Part shown: positions 42,424 to 50,910 of the stretch, piece by piece
Layout: each line of letters opens with the position of its first letter
Numbering within the stretch: position 1 is the stretch's first letter
Assembly: GCA_019638255.1 (NCBI GenBank)
Contig: JAHBUD010000001.1
Location: forward strand, 868,001-932,000
Source of the DNA: Cyclobacteriaceae bacterium
GTDB lineage: Bacteria; Bacteroidota; Bacteroidia; Cytophagales; Cyclobacteriaceae
Reading direction: 5' to 3'
DNA length: 64,000 nt
The notes under the pieces: model-generated
What the model saw: the letters and a program-made list of their open reading frames with translations, nothing else
Database searches by the model: none
Told to the model about the DNA's origin: nothing
Position numbers and translations under genes: made by a program

Positions 42424-44013
42424 TTATTCCAAGATCACCCTTTTAAGATAATAAACTTTCGGATCAATCACCGGCCAGACTGAGCTGGTAACGCGTACAC
42501 CGGTTTTGTTGAGTGTCATTCGTTGCGATCCTGAACCGGTTACAATTTCCAATGGCAAATCACCCTCATAATTTAATAATCTTACCTGGTAGGATGAGTT
42601 ACCCAGATCGCGTACCTGCACTTCCAGCTTTTGAATAGTGCGCAAATAAAAGTTGAATAGTGGTTTTAGGTTTTGTCCTGATGCACCGCTGAATAATTCC
42701 TCTACATCGTTCGTGTGTACAAGGTTATTATAAGTGTATTTAGAGTCGGTGGCGAGCTTTTTCAATGTAGGAAAGAAAATTTCATCACCGATGACATACC
42801 GAAGGGTGTGCATGAAGAAGGCACCTTTTCCATAAATATCACCGTGGTAAACCGTGTCAGTGTCTAGCTGTTCCCCCATCACAATGGGAAATTTGTTTTG
42901 AGTGTTTCGTGCGGTCTGTTGCATTCGCTTGATGTAAGCTTCCTCCCCTTCGTAATCCCGTGTATATAAGTGATCGCCAAAGGTGCAGATGCCCTCTTGT
43001 ATCCACATGTGTGCCCAATCTATTCCGGTTACTTTATTTCCCCACCACTCATGGCCAAATTCATGATGAAGCAACCAATCGAAATCCTTGCCCCCTACAC
43101 TGGTGTAGTTGAATTTATTTCCATACGCGTTCAGTGTTTGGTGTTCCATTCCCAAGTGGGGGCTTTCGCATACGGCCATCTTTTCTTTCACCCACGGATA
43201 CTCTCCGAAATATTTTTCCTGCACGCGGGCCGAGCGTTCAAAGATGTCGAGCAGGCCGTTGGCTTTATCAAAGTGTTCTTCCAACAGGTATGCTTGCATG
43301 GGTACTTTGTTTCCGTTCACCGTGGTGTAGGTGCGTGTAGCCACCTTGTATTTGCCAATGTTGAATAGGATGCTGTAATTGTTAATCGTGTAATTCGTTT
43401 TCCACTGGTAGGTTGATTTACCAGACTTGGTAGTACTTCGTTGAAGTAAGCCTGGTCCGGCAACGTATAATCCTTCCGGAACGGTAATAATCATTTCAGC
43501 GCCTTCGTTTGGCTCATCGCTTGGATGATCCTTGCAGGGGAAAAAGATTTTAGCACCTTCACCCTGGCAAGTTATTGCTACCCATGGATTACCTGACGAA
43601 TCGGTTGTCCACGTAAAACCTCCGCTCCAGGGAGGCCGTTCAGCAATGCCGGGCTTTCCTCCGTACTCGATTTTAACCATTACTTTGCCTGCAGGCATGG
43701 TGCTATTCAAGGCAATGTTTATCAAATCATTTTCGTGTGTAAAAGGCTGCTCTTTTTTGTTCACCCACACTTTTCTTACATTCATTAAATGAACCAAATC
43801 AAACAATAGAATGTCCGTAGGCTTGTTCGTAATGAGTGATATTTCAGTATATCCATCAATGGTTTGTTGGGCAGGGTCAACTTCGAGTACGACTTTGTAG
43901 TGCCGTATGTCCATGAGGGCTTGTTCCGGTTTGAGTATGCCTCCGGATTTCAGGTTTTGCGCGGTTGTGGCTCCACACCATAGTGCGAAAATTAAGATGA
44001 GAATTCTGTTCAT
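42424..44013 (-). CDS. M1 family zinc aminopeptidase, secreted
   Basis: A 529-residue peptidase with a signal peptide (cleavage near GATTAQN, about residue 19). An N-terminal beta-saddle domain (about 35-225) precedes the thermolysin-like catalytic domain. Substrate-binding GMEHQTL is at 288-294 (GxMEN equivalent), and the zinc site HEFGH at 317-321 has its third ligand Glu340 in WIQEGICTFG. The helical C-terminal domain of larger M1 enzymes is mostly absent. It likely trims peptides in the periplasm or outside the cell. Confidence 0.93.
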   Translation of the reverse strand: MNRILILIFALWCGATTAQNLKSGGILKPEQALMDIRHYKVVLEVDPAQQTIDGYTEISLITNKPTDILLFDLVHLMNVRKVWVNKKEQPFTHENDLINIALNSTMPAGKVMVKIEYGGKPGIAERPPWSGGFTWTTDSSGNPWVAITCQGEGAKIFFPCKDHPSDEPNEGAEMIITVPEGLYVAGPGLLQRSTTKSGKSTYQWKTNYTINNYSILFNIGKYKVATRTYTTVNGNKVPMQAYLLEEHFDKANGLLDIFERSARVQEKYFGEYPWVKEKMAVCESPHLGMEHQTLNAYGNKFNYTSVGGKDFDWLLHHEFGHEWWGNKVTGIDWAHMWIQEGICTFGDHLYTRDYEGEEAYIKRMQQTARNTQNKFPIVMGEQLDTDTVYHGDIYGKGAFFMHTLRYVIGDEIFFPTLKKLATDSKYTYNNLVHTNDVEELFSGASGQNLKPLFNFYLRTIQKLEVQVRDLGNSSYQVRLLNYEGDLPLEIVTGSGSQRMTLNKTGVRVTSSVWPVIDPKVYYLKRVILE

Positions 44014-44084
44014 AGTGGATCAGGTTGAATTCAAGATATTGAATTCTTTTAAAGGTTGTATGAATATTTATAGTTGAGGAAACG

Positions 44085-44249
44085 CTAACCTTTTAAGCGT
44101 ATTTGCTTTTCAATTGCATCCACATCCAATGCACCGCATTTACCGCAGCCCGTAGCGCATGAATTAGCTTTGAAAGAGCGGTAAACAGCCATCCCTAAAT
44201 ACACCGTTGCACTAGCGAATAGAACGACAATCAGTATATTCTGAATCAT
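44085..44249 (-). CDS. FeoB-associated Cys-rich membrane mini-protein
   Basis: A 54-residue protein: one N-terminal membrane helix (about residues 3-22), a basic linker, then a four-cysteine-type cluster SCATGCGKCGA (three closely spaced cysteines plus one), and a short charged tail. This matches the FeoB-associated Cys-rich membrane protein family found near ferrous-iron transporter genes. No feoA or feoB is in the window, so it stands apart from its usual partner. CAAAAATA at 44253-44260 reads TATTTTTG leftward, a perfect -7 element only a few bases before the ATG, so the message may be almost leaderless. Confidence 0.8.
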   Translation of the reverse strand: MIQNILIVVLFASATVYLGMAVYRSFKANSCATGCGKCGALDVDAIEKQIRLKG

Positions 44250-44305
44250 GTGCAAAAATAACTAATATTTAGAATGTTAAGCGTGTGGGAATACAGCGGA
44301 CTCAA

Positions 44306-44455
44306 TTAAAGCCCGCTACCTCCCAGAATTTGAAGTTCAAGCCCTTTTTCCTTAGGGGCCACTTTGTCAATAATGGGTAAAGCTTTTGAAATTAAAGCCC
44401 CTACGTCATCCGCCAACAATGAATTATCGTGATCTTCCTTCGTATCCACATACAT
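44306..44455 (-). CDS. Possible 49-residue protein of unknown function
   Basis: A short frame from ATG 44455 to TAA 44306, immediately after the IMPase stop. It is an acidic N-terminus (MYVDTKEDHDN), a helix-like centre (LLADDVGALISKALPIIDKVAP) and a glycine-rich end (LGGSGL). Codon use looks ordinary. The frame is also open upstream into the IMPase gene, but no good start is seen there. I recognise no family. It could be chance, but the coherent amphipathic centre and operon position argue for a real small protein. Confidence 0.35.
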   Translation of the reverse strand: MYVDTKEDHDNSLLADDVGALISKALPIIDKVAPKEKGLELQILGGSGL

Positions 44456-44469
44456 TATTGCTATTCGAC

Positions 44470-45264
44470 TTAACTGTACCAATGCTGATGAATAATTTCT
44501 AGCATTTCAGGGTGAATAGCGCCCGCGGCAATAATTTCACCCCCATGAAGAAAGTTATTCCCACCTGAAAAATCGGTAACGTGGCCACCGGCTTGTTGAA
44601 CGATAAAGGCTCCGGCTGCTACATCCCATGCGTTTAGGTTATATTCAAAAAACCCATCCATGCGCCCGCAAGCAACATAGGCCAAGTCAACCGATGCACT
44701 GCCCAGCCTTCGTATGCCATGTGTTTTTTCAAGGAACAATTTGATAATATCCAGGTACACATCTTTCTTATCCAGGTGGTAGTAGGGGAAGCCTGTGGCC
44801 AGCAAGCTTTCTTGCAGATCAGATACCGGTGAAACCTTAATTTCTGTTTTGTTGCAAAACGCTGCACTATTCAAGTGCGCATGAAAACATTCTTCTTTCG
44901 TGATTTCATAAACAACACCAATTAAGGTTTGATTTTCCTTGGCTAGGGCCACACTAATGGCATAAGGTGGAAGTCCGTGCATGAAGTTGGTGGTCCCATC
45001 GAGCGGGTCAATAATCCAGTTGTAACCGTTGGCAGAGGCTGATCCTGTTCCTTCTTCTGCAATAAAACCGCTATCGGGGATAATTTTTCGAAGCTGTTGA
45101 ACCAAATGCTGCTCTGCTTCTTTATCTACGTATGATACCAGGTTGTTGAATCCTTGTTTGAATTCTATCCGCGAACGGTCAAAGGCCTGCGCTTCCGTTC
45201 GGATAAAGCCTCCTACAATTTTACAGATTTCAATTACTTCCAGCTCAATAGCCGTAAGATCCAT
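44470..45264 (-). CDS. suhB: Inositol monophosphatase family protein
   Basis: A 264-residue magnesium-dependent phosphatase. Metal-binding motifs: FIAEEGTG (Glu70 region), IDPLDGTTNF (from 85, with Asp86, Asp89) and the C-terminal WDVAAGAFIVQQAGG. Homologues dephosphorylate inositol monophosphate or related sugars and nucleotides; the substrate here is not certain. It lies on the minus strand after rsmI with a 67-base gap. Confidence 0.9.
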   Translation of the reverse strand: MDLTAIELEVIEICKIVGGFIRTEAQAFDRSRIEFKQGFNNLVSYVDKEAEQHLVQQLRKIIPDSGFIAEEGTGSASANGYNWIIDPLDGTTNFMHGLPPYAISVALAKENQTLIGVVYEITKEECFHAHLNSAAFCNKTEIKVSPVSDLQESLLATGFPYYHLDKKDVYLDIIKLFLEKTHGIRRLGSASVDLAYVACGRMDGFFEYNLNAWDVAAGAFIVQQAGGHVTDFSGGNNFLHGGEIIAAGAIHPEMLEIIHQHWYS

Positions 45265-45331
45265 GGTGTATCGGTTTTATGGTGTGAATATAGTACTCTC
45301 ACATTAAACCTGAAGCGAAGTTAAATTAAGT

Positions 45332-46015
45332 TTAACCCGGTTTGCCGGCTACAACGATTACAATTTCTCCCTTTACTTCCTTTTGTGAAAAGTGATGGTG
45401 AATTTCCTGAAGCGTCCCGTTAACCGTTTCTTCATAAAGCTTGGTTAATTCCCTTGATACAGATGCCCTTCGTTCAATCCCAAAATTTTCTCCGAATTGT
45501 TCAAGGGTTTTGATGAGCCGGTGAGGCGACTCGTAGAACACCATAGTGCGCTCTTCTTCGGCCAGTTTTTTCATTGCGGTTTGCCGTCCTTTTTTATGCG
45601 GTAAAAATCCCTCAAACACAAACCGGTCGCAAGGCAAGCCGGATTTTATTAGCGCAGGAACAAAGGCTGTGGCGCCTGGCAGACAATCGATTTCAACACC
45701 GGCCTGCAACGCTTCACGAACAATAAGAAATCCAGGATCTGAAATTCCGGGTGTACCAGCATCACTCACTAAGGCCATTTTCTCACCGTCCTGTAAGCGT
45801 TTAACCAATGTATGTACAACCCTATGTTCGTTAAAGTTGTGGAAACTTTGTAATGGCTTATTTATAAGATAATGCTTAAGCAGCTTTCCAGAGGTGCGAG
45901 TGTCTTCTGCCAGAATAAGGTCAACCGCTTTTAATACCTCTAGTGCTCGCAGGCTAATGTCACCCAGATTTCCGATGGGAGTAGGAACGATATACAATGA
46001 GGCTCTCAACTCCAT
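45332..46015 (-). CDS. rsmI: 16S rRNA (cytidine-1402-2'-O)-methyltransferase RsmI
   Basis: A 227-residue tetrapyrrole-methylase-fold enzyme methylating C1402 of 16S rRNA near the P site. The motifs are YIVPTPIGNLGDIS at the N-terminus, AEDTRTSGKLLKHY, VSDAGTPGISDPGF and LPCDRFVFEGFLPHKKG. The C-terminal extension of E. coli RsmI is shorter here. Its ATG overlaps the stop of the PCD gene by one base (TAATG). Confidence 0.96.
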   Translation of the reverse strand: MELRASLYIVPTPIGNLGDISLRALEVLKAVDLILAEDTRTSGKLLKHYLINKPLQSFHNFNEHRVVHTLVKRLQDGEKMALVSDAGTPGISDPGFLIVREALQAGVEIDCLPGATAFVPALIKSGLPCDRFVFEGFLPHKKGRQTAMKKLAEEERTMVFYESPHRLIKTLEQFGENFGIERRASVSRELTKLYEETVNGTLQEIHHHFSQKEVKGEIVIVVAGKPG

Positions 46016-46245
46016 TACAGTAGTGCATCTATGGCCTCTGCCAGCTTCTTATCTTTCTCGGTCACTATATTTCCGGCATCGTGCGTACTTAATTCAATGG
46101 CTACCGTGTTCCAGGTGTTTGTCCAGGTGGGGTGGTGGTTCAGCTTTTCGGCTAAAAGTGCCACACGGGTCATGAAACCAAAAGCTTCGGAAAAATCTTT
46201 GAATGTGAAGGTCTTGGTAAGTTTGTTGTTCTCCTCGATCCACAT
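46015..46245 (-). CDS. phhB: 4a-hydroxytetrahydrobiopterin dehydratase (PCD/DCoH)
   Basis: About 76 residues from the ATG at 46245, an ATG three codons upstream (46254) also being possible. It recycles pterin cofactor by dehydrating 4a-hydroxytetrahydrobiopterin. The family signature is [17 protein letters not shown] followed by [10 protein letters not shown], with the conserved His-His-Pro and His. No phenylalanine hydroxylase is seen nearby, so the role may be in molybdopterin or general pterin handling. It sits between DUF493 and rsmI. Confidence 0.92.
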   Translation of the reverse strand: MWIEENNKLTKTFTFKDFSEAFGFMTRVALLAEKLNHHPTWTNTWNTVAIELSTHDAGNIVTEKDKKLAEAIDALL

Positions 46246-46291
46246 AGAAACCATGTTTTGGTTAAGGACGAAATTAGTAAGAAATCAGCCA

Positions 46292-46555
46292 TTACAAGGC
46301 AATCAATCCTGCTATGGCCGATGCTTTTTGGTAAATGTCGATAATAACCTGACTGGACTGAGCCATGATTTGAAATGTAAGGCTGGTGTAATTTCCTTCG
46401 CGTGATGCTTTTTCCGATACGGAATGGTTCGGTAGTAAATCCTTCACTAACTGCTCTTTGCCTTTAGGAACGATGAATTTAAATGTATAAAGGGTCGGCC
46501 ATTGATAATGTTGGTCGAGCTTATCGCGAAATAAGTTTATCGAATCCTGGTCCAT
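46292..46555 (-). CDS. DUF493 (YbeD-like) protein
   Basis: About 87 residues from the ATG at 46555 (MDQDSINLFRDKLDQHYQWP). The frame is open ten codons further to 46585. The TFKFIVPKG strand and the C-terminal YTSLTFQIMAQSSQVIIDIYQKAS follow the ferredoxin-like alpha-beta pattern of the DUF493/YbeD family. Function unknown; in E. coli, YbeD lies next to lipoate genes. It is between ppiD and the PCD gene on the minus strand. Confidence 0.85.
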   Translation of the reverse strand: MDQDSINLFRDKLDQHYQWPTLYTFKFIVPKGKEQLVKDLLPNHSVSEKASREGNYTSLTFQIMAQSSQVIIDIYQKASAIAGLIAL

Positions 46556-46613
46556 TAAAAAAACAGGACGCCTGGGAATTCCCAAAGCGCCCGTGGCTTG
46601 TGGTAATTATTTC

Positions 46614-48716
46614 TTAATAAAATCTATAACGCTTGTCCTCAATGCTCGCTGCTTGCTTTATAGCGTCTGCAATGCTCGAAGAATTTCGGTTTACCGCACT
46701 TTGTTGCAATTGCATTTTAAACATGGAGTATTCACCAATGGAAGGTGCGGGTGTCTTTGTTTTGGTTTCAATAATTACTACACCATTTGCGCCTGCATAA
46801 GGTTGTGAACGAACCCCACTCTCAAGCGAAAAAACCTGACCGATTGCAATAGGATCAAAACCAACTGATGTTAGTGAGTTGGTATTCAACCGTACGCTAT
46901 TGTTAGTGTAAACGGTAGCATCTTTTCCGTAAGCAGCAGCAATTTCATCCAGTGAACCCTGCATTGATTTTAGTTTATCGGCAATAAGTTTTCCTTTTAA
47001 CTCATTTTTGACAGCTGGTGTAATTTCATCTTTAACCAGATCAAGCGATTTATAGCCTTCTTCAATTTCGCCCGTCATCACCGCTACCGCATATTGATCT
47101 TGAAGATCGAACACATCTGAAACTTTATCTTCTTTTGCATCGCGGAATAACCACTGCACTACCGATCTTGCTTCACCAAGATTATTTATTCGTCTGTCCG
47201 CAGGTCGTACATTCTTAGCCTCATAAACAGTTAATCCTTCCTGTGCGGCACGTTCTGTAAAATTTTTCAAGCTACCGAGTTCACTGGCAAACGTTTCGGC
47301 TTTTCTGATTGCAGCGTTAATGGAGGCATCGCTGGGCAAAATTTCACGCTCAATCACGGCAATGTTGTAAAAGCTGTTGTCTTTTACTTCGGTAATTTCA
47401 ATGATGTGATAGCCAAAGTCGGTTTCAACAACATCGTTTAGTAACCCTTTTTTGGTGGCAGAGAAAACCGCTATTTCAAAAGGTTTTACCATGGCTCCTG
47501 TACTAAACCAGCCAAGGTCTCCACCCTGTGTTGCTGTTCCATCCGTTCCGAATTCGCGAGCCTTATCTGTAAAGCTGGCGCCATTCTTAATATCTTTTAA
47601 AATGGATACTGCCTTTTCCTTTGCTTCTTTCTTGGCGGCATCCGTATCGTTGTCCCAGCGGATGAGGATGTGGCTTGCCCGTGCAGTATAAGTAGTGTCT
47701 TTACCGATGCTGGATACTTTTACAAGCTTATAACTATTCTCATCGAGGAATGGCCCTTTAACTTCACCTACCGTTAACTCTTCGGGAGAAATGTAATCGG
47801 GGAGATTGGAGATATTGAATTTTGTAAAAGCCTCTGCGACATCAGAGTTAATGATCGCAAAAACTGAGTCATCCTGCGCACCTTTGAAGTCGGACACGAG
47901 ACGCATTAACTCTTCGCGATAAGACAAAGAATCATCGGCAGAAGGATCAATTGCAAACACTACAAATTTCATATCGCGGGTGTGCTCGCTTTTAAACTTC
48001 TCCTTGTTTTTGTTGTAGTAGGCTTTCAGGTCGCTGGCTGTAACGTTTACAGCAGTGTCGCTAACGGCATAGTAGGGCACAAATACATACTGTATTTCGG
48101 CAACATCGTTTTGAAGATGATATTCTTTTTCTGCTTCGGCAGTAGTAACGTAAGCGCTTTTGATCAGCAAGTTTTCATATTTGATCCGCTCGCGTCCTGG
48201 TTTTAGATCACGCTGAAAGATTTCCCATTGCATGCGCTCTTGTGATGTTTCCGGTGCAAGTTTGATTTGCGAAATATAAGTACCCAGCATGCCACGGTCG
48301 AACTGGCCGGTTTGCGGGTTAACGAAGGATTGTTTGATGCCTTCGTTGATATTTTTTCCCGAAATCATGTCTACCAATTCATCATCGGTAACTTTTACAC
48401 CAACTTTTTCAAATTGGTTTTCGATGGCATGCCTCAGAATCAACATCTCCCAGGCTTGCTCACGAAGCGTTGGCATTTCGCGATCACCAGGCTGACGATT
48501 GAAATACATCATATAGTTTGCCTCACGTTCACGCACCGCTTGTTGATACTCCTTGAGGGAAATGGTTTGCCCAGCTATTTCGCCTACGGAATCATCGTTA
48601 AATAAAAATGAATTATTGCTGAACAGATCGCCCAATACAAATGCGGAAATAGCTACAAATACAAACACCACCACCCAGGTGCCCATCTTACTCCTCAAGG
48701 TTCCAATAAATGCCAT
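46614..48716 (-). CDS. ppiD: Periplasmic peptidyl-prolyl isomerase, SurA/PpiD type
   Basis: A 700-residue envelope chaperone. An N-terminal membrane anchor (about residues 12-30) is followed by a SurA_N-like helical domain (about 40-200), a parvulin domain with RASHILIRWDND, GTDGTATQGGDLGWFSTGAMVKPFE and DFGYHIIEIT (about 345-445), a second degenerate parvulin-like region and a C-terminal helix. It likely helps outer-membrane protein folding. CAAATTTA at 48739-48746 reads TAAATTTG leftward, a perfect -7 element 22 bases before the start. It follows the CorC-like gene in a conserved envelope cluster. Confidence 0.92.
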   Translation of the reverse strand: MAFIGTLRSKMGTWVVVFVFVAISAFVLGDLFSNNSFLFNDDSVGEIAGQTISLKEYQQAVREREANYMMYFNRQPGDREMPTLREQAWEMLILRHAIENQFEKVGVKVTDDELVDMISGKNINEGIKQSFVNPQTGQFDRGMLGTYISQIKLAPETSQERMQWEIFQRDLKPGRERIKYENLLIKSAYVTTAEAEKEYHLQNDVAEIQYVFVPYYAVSDTAVNVTASDLKAYYNKNKEKFKSEHTRDMKFVVFAIDPSADDSLSYREELMRLVSDFKGAQDDSVFAIINSDVAEAFTKFNISNLPDYISPEELTVGEVKGPFLDENSYKLVKVSSIGKDTTYTARASHILIRWDNDTDAAKKEAKEKAVSILKDIKNGASFTDKAREFGTDGTATQGGDLGWFSTGAMVKPFEIAVFSATKKGLLNDVVETDFGYHIIEITEVKDNSFYNIAVIEREILPSDASINAAIRKAETFASELGSLKNFTERAAQEGLTVYEAKNVRPADRRINNLGEARSVVQWLFRDAKEDKVSDVFDLQDQYAVAVMTGEIEEGYKSLDLVKDEITPAVKNELKGKLIADKLKSMQGSLDEIAAAYGKDATVYTNNSVRLNTNSLTSVGFDPIAIGQVFSLESGVRSQPYAGANGVVIIETKTKTPAPSIGEYSMFKMQLQQSAVNRNSSSIADAIKQAASIEDKRYRFY

Positions 48717-48845
48717 ACATCTAGTTTTTAAAGAACCGCAAATTTAACCTGCTTTATGGATTAGAAAAATATGAACAAGAAATAAAATGACGCAGGATTC
48801 AATCTTGTAACGAATTGAAGAACAATAAGTTAAAGGCCATTTAGC

Positions 48846-50123
48846 TCAGTCTCCTGTTTTTGCCAAGGTAAGGCGCAAAGTGTCGATGCGGTTGTCAAGG
48901 GTAGATTGGATGGTGAAGGTAAATGGGGGCATTTCTATGGTTTCTCCGGGTTGGGGCAGATCTTCCCGGTAACTAAGGATGAGTCCCCCCAGTGTTTCAT
49001 ATTCACCTACAGGCAGGTTCCAGTTATAGGTATCGTTGAGATAATCAATTTCATGACGGGCACTGAGTAACCAGGTAGTTTTATCCAGTTGTTGTTCTAC
49101 CAGGTCGTCTTCATCATGCTCATCTTCAATTTCCCCAAAAATTTCTTCGATAACATCTTCCATGCTTACTAAGCCTGATGTGCCACCAAATTCATCTACT
49201 ACAAGCGCAAGACTTTTTCGCTCATTGATGAACTTGATCATCAGCTCATTTGCCAGAATAGTCTCGGGCACGATAATAATCGAGGTAAGAATGTCCTCAA
49301 TGCGGCCAGGCTTTTTAAACAGTTCTGACGAATGGCAATAACCTATTACTTCATCGATGGAATCTTTGTAAATCAAAATCTTTGAATGACCACTCTCCAC
49401 AAAAGCTTTTCGTAATTGCTCAATTCCATCTTGAATGTCTACGGCAACAATTTCTGTGCGAGGAATCATGCATTCACGCACCTGTACCGATTTAAATTCA
49501 AGGGCATTGTGGAATATTTTCTTATCAAGCTCAATGTCTTCGTCTTCATGTTTTACCCTGAGCATATTTTTTAGGTAGTGATTCAAATCGGTAAGTCCGA
49601 AAACCGGTTTTTCGTCTGAATATTCTGTTCTAAAGACCTTGGTGATAACAAATTTTGAAAGACCAACGATACTGATGACCAGTGGTGATAATATGTAATA
49701 CAAAATGTTAAACGGAACGGCCAGGGCCGTAAGCATGAGATTAGGGTTAATCAGGAATAAACTCTTGGGAAGAAACTCGGCTGTAAACAGAACCAGCACA
49801 GTTGCAAACAGTGTTTCGATGATCAAGATGGCAGCTTCATGTTGAAGAAATTCCGGTAGCCACACCTGCAATTTAGGCTCAAGCAGTTGCGCCATAAAAA
49901 TTCCGTAGAGAACTAATGCAATAGTATTCCCGATCAGTGTGGTGCCGATAAACAGCGAAGGTTTTTTAATGAATTTGGAAAAAATTTTTCCGGGAAGTGA
50001 CCCTTGCTTCCCCTGCAATTCCAGTTGCAGTTTGTTGGCCGATAGATAGGCAATTTCAATTCCGGAGAAGAAAAATGAAAAGGCCAGTGAAACAAAAATC
50101 AAAACACCGAGGGCAGGGTCCAT
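48846..50123 (-). CDS. CNNM/CorC (hemolysin) family membrane protein
   Basis: A 425-residue protein with a DUF21 transmembrane domain of about four helices (1-165), a paired CBS domain (about 205-335, with VRECMIPRTEIVAVD and EFGGTSGLVSMEDVIEEIFGEIEDEHD) and a C-terminal CorC_HlyC domain (about 345-425). Homologues are linked to magnesium or cobalt efflux; GldE in gliding Bacteroidota belongs to the same superfamily. The neighbourhood lacks ssb/gldD, so I do not call it GldE. It begins one base after a 51-residue membrane protein. Confidence 0.92.
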   Translation of the reverse strand: MDPALGVLIFVSLAFSFFFSGIEIAYLSANKLQLELQGKQGSLPGKIFSKFIKKPSLFIGTTLIGNTIALVLYGIFMAQLLEPKLQVWLPEFLQHEAAILIIETLFATVLVLFTAEFLPKSLFLINPNLMLTALAVPFNILYYILSPLVISIVGLSKFVITKVFRTEYSDEKPVFGLTDLNHYLKNMLRVKHEDEDIELDKKIFHNALEFKSVQVRECMIPRTEIVAVDIQDGIEQLRKAFVESGHSKILIYKDSIDEVIGYCHSSELFKKPGRIEDILTSIIIVPETILANELMIKFINERKSLALVVDEFGGTSGLVSMEDVIEEIFGEIEDEHDEDDLVEQQLDKTTWLLSARHEIDYLNDTYNWNLPVGEYETLGGLILSYREDLPQPGETIEMPPFTFTIQSTLDNRIDTLRLTLAKTGD

Positions 50124-50124
50124 G

Positions 50125-50280
50125 CTATTTCCGTTTTCGGTAGGTAAGTATAAAAAAGCAAACTATGGATAGCATGATGGCCCAGTAGGCATGGCCTAAT
50201 CCTAGTGTCATAATCTGATGTATGCCAATGATCAGAAAAACAACGGATACTGACAGCAAAAGAATATCAGGCAACTTCAT
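50125..50280 (-). CDS. 51-residue two-helix membrane protein
   Basis: A short frame from ATG 50280 to TAG 50125. It reads as two hydrophobic helices (about residues 4-24 and 30-46) around LGLGHAY and ends in a basic RKRK stretch, so it is an inner-membrane hairpin. It sits between lptC and the CorC-like gene with a one-base gap to the latter, which strongly suggests translation. I recognise no family name. Confidence 0.65.
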   Translation of the reverse strand: MKLPDILLLSVSVVFLIIGIHQIMTLGLGHAYWAIMLSIVCFFILTYRKRK

Positions 50281-50310
50281 AGGCGGTACAAAGATAACGA
50301 TTTTGAAAAG

Positions 50311-50856
50311 TTACTCACGAACCGGAGCAGGCCCCTCTTCAATAGTAAATTCGCCCTGAGGTTTCTTAATAGTGTACGATGACATATCCTGTTTGGCTTC
50401 GAGGCCCTCACCGTAAATCACCTCGGTTTGCATGCGTATAGTGACAAAATTTTCGGTGTAAATCTGTTCTTTATCAGGTCGCCAAAAAAGCTCCTCAGTG
50501 TTCAGTTGTTCATTTTTCTCCAGGTTTATCACCTCCACTTTGCCAGTGGCTTTCCAGGTATTATCCTTTTTCGAATAGTAGGCGTGGTTGGCGCTTAGTT
50601 TTGAAGACATTACGCCCTCTTCATTAAAAAATTCCATATAAATACCTTTTGGAAACTCACGATCACCCACCTGATATTCATACACCACATCGGCTAGCAT
50701 TCTCACCTTTACAATTTCATTTTCAGAGTAATGCATTTCCACTTGTTCTCCTTCTCTATAGGGACCATCATATTCTAATGGCTGTGTGCTTTCTGTTTTA
50801 TCGCAAGCCATGAGCAGTAAAAGTGGAAGCGCAAGTGTATAAAATAGCCTATACAT
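50311..50856 (-). CDS. lptC: LPS export protein LptC, lipoprotein form
   Basis: About 181 residues from the ATG at 50856; a start at 50874 would lie inside the upstream terminator. The N-terminus is a signal peptide with lipobox LLMAC (Cys18), so this LptC is a lipoprotein, as is common in Bacteroidota, rather than anchored by a helix as in E. coli. The mature part has the repeated strand pattern of the OstA/LptC beta-jellyroll (VRMLADVVYEYQVGDREFPKG, LSANHAYYSKKDNTWKATGKVEV, TENFVTIRMQTEVIYGEGLEA). It hands lipopolysaccharide from the LptBFG transporter to LptA. Confidence 0.85.
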   Translation of the reverse strand: MYRLFYTLALPLLLLMACDKTESTQPLEYDGPYREGEQVEMHYSENEIVKVRMLADVVYEYQVGDREFPKGIYMEFFNEEGVMSSKLSANHAYYSKKDNTWKATGKVEVINLEKNEQLNTEELFWRPDKEQIYTENFVTIRMQTEVIYGEGLEAKQDMSSYTIKKPQGEFTIEEGPAPVRE

Positions 50857-50861
50857 AAAAA

Positions 50862-50891
50862 TGAAAAAGGCCATAGTTTAACCATGGCCTT
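50862..50891 (-). terminator. Terminator between the TPR gene and lptC
   Basis: An 8-bp perfect outer stem AAGGCCAT/ATGGCCTT (50867-50874 with 50884-50891), with three further inner pairs after a mismatch, is followed leftward by TTTTT. It separates the TPR gene from lptC. Confidence 0.8.
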
Positions 50892-50910
50892 AAATGTTTC
50901 ACTGTGTAAT

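Noticed and set aside
48834..48862. tRNA-like start GGCCATTTAGCTCAGT
   Set aside because: It resembles a tRNA acceptor and D-arm opening, but the rest is the 3' end of the CorC-like gene on the other strand, with no anticodon arm, T-arm or matching 3' acceptor strand within 80 bases.
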